A DNA stretch of 64,000 nt, taken from NCBI RefSeq assembly GCF_000177635.2, contig NC_014836.1, positions 415,501 to 479,500 on the forward strand, in the 5' to 3' direction. The notes under the pieces are model-generated. The model had not been told where the DNA came from and searched no databases. It saw only the letters and a list, made by a program, of their open reading frames with translations. Both the position numbers and the translations under genes were made by a program. Shown here piece after piece: positions 63,473 to 64,000 of this stretch (positions are counted from its first letter, which is position 1; every line of letters begins with the position of its first letter). The DNA comes from Desulfurispirillum indicum S5. Its GTDB lineage: Bacteria > Chrysiogenota > Chrysiogenetes > Chrysiogenales > Chrysiogenaceae.

Positions 63473-64000
63473 CTAGGTGGTGCCGTTTGTGGAACCCTGT
63501 TCGGCGGTGGCGGGATTATCAGTGGGGGCTTTGACCTGGGAGCGCAGATAGTTTTCCATTTCCAGCAGGGACTTGTTGCAGGGGGCGACGGGGCTGGAAT
63601 GGTCAAGAACCGGTATCAGGTTTTTGTCCAGAAACATGATCCGGCCAGACTGCTGTAGCTTGCGCACGGCGGCAATGCAGCGTTCCAGCAGCTTGCGGTC
63701 GGAGAATATTTCGCGGTTGGTAATCTCTTCGCCGAAGACGCGGTGTTTTTTCAGAAACTGATAGAGGCTGGGCAGCACCTTCTGCTGGGGCGTCTGGGGG
63801 CCGATCACCAGGACCTCATCCTCGCCTTCGGCATGGGCCTGGGATTGTGTGCCGTGCAGCGCATCGTGGACGCGCTGCAGCAGTTCGCGGATATCGATGG
63901 GTTTGATAATATAGCTGTTGACATTGATTGCCGTCATCTGGGAAATATGGTGTTCCTCATTGAGGGCGGTGGTGATGATGACCGGTACTTCAGGATTGAT
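63473..64000 (-). CDS. Response-regulator protein, N-terminus beyond the window
   Basis: The open frame runs off the window end; 175 residues are visible. They start within a receiver domain: VPVIITTALNEEHH (the T/S beta-4 strand), then SYIIKPIDIRELL with the conserved Lys-Pro. A 100-residue output region follows that I do not recognise (LPSLYQFLKKHRVFGEEITN; CIAAVRKLQQSGRIMFLDKN). The phospho-Asp should lie in the missing part. The 150-base gap to pckA (63321-63472) holds the pckA promoter region, AT-rich with an imperfect inverted repeat around 63353-63383. Confidence 0.8.
   Translation of the reverse strand: MNPEVPVIITTALNEEHHISQMTAINVNSYIIKPIDIRELLQRVHDALHGTQSQAHAEGEDEVLVIGPQTPQQKVLPSLYQFLKKHRVFGEEITNREIFSDRKLLERCIAAVRKLQQSGRIMFLDKNLIPVLDHSSPVAPCNKSLLEMENYLRSQVKAPTDNPATAEQGSTNGTT

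Overview
The window looks like chromosomal DNA of a motile, Gram-negative, anaerobically respiring bacterium. Support comes from a lipid A acyltransferase, several lipobox lipoproteins and SurA/PpiC chaperones (outer membrane), flgF/flgG/flgA and two chemoreceptors (motility), and a Tat-exported [NiFe] hydrogenase with CxxCH haem proteins (anaerobic redox life). GC is moderately high over most of the window. A Chrysiogenota (Desulfurispirillum-like) or Desulfobacterota-type host is only a guess. No rRNA, tRNA, CRISPR array, transposase or integrase gene was seen.

Layout. (1) 1-2759: a sigma54-like promoter and unknown gene, then leuCD. (2) About 2760-18006: an accessory island with two near-identical lipoprotein genes flanking a frameshifted hipBA module, a PD-(D/E)XK nuclease-like gene with an unknown partner, a DUF2779 nuclease, a double-AAA+ ATPase, a PUA/EVE-like protein, an AT-rich ATPase, Fic, a WYL regulator and an orphan HepT. 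Two integron attC-like sites and several copies of a dispersed palindromic repeat lie in it. At least three genes here look frameshifted. (3) 18044-24799: housekeeping genes: a minus-strand run DMT transporter-DUF2007-HIT-yqeY-cvpA-nadE; a plus-strand isochorismatase-like hydrolase and DtxR regulator; then folK and fxsA. (4) 24800-25469: gene-free, filled with repeat copies. (5) 25470-28288: recG and a ROK kinase. (6) 28357-38930: one long plus-strand run, flgF-flgG-flgA, a haem-motif lipoprotein, coaE, an LpxL-like gene and murF-mraY-murD-ftsW-murG. (7) 39198-44427: periplasmic foldases, an S4 protein, and an LpoB/COG3014/LPP20 lipoprotein cluster. (8) 44454-47896: transglutaminase plus an ATP-grasp/alpha-E fusion. 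(9) 48000-55644: a chemoreceptor with a sigma54-type promoter, an OmpR-type response regulator, and divergently an operon of [NiFe] hydrogenase large subunit, small subunit and a di-haem chemoreceptor. (10) 55661-61653: a tightly overlapping minus-strand operon dusB-histidine kinase-NtrC regulator-macro domain-ABC exporter. (11) pckA and a response regulator cut by the window end.

The most notable system is the hydrogenase/di-haem chemoreceptor operon (51292-55644). The large subunit ends exactly at its nickel-binding motif, the small subunit has a Tat signal but no membrane anchor, and 2 bases later starts a methyl-accepting protein whose periplasmic domain carries two c-type haem motifs. 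I infer a candidate H2- or redox-sensing chemotaxis complex.
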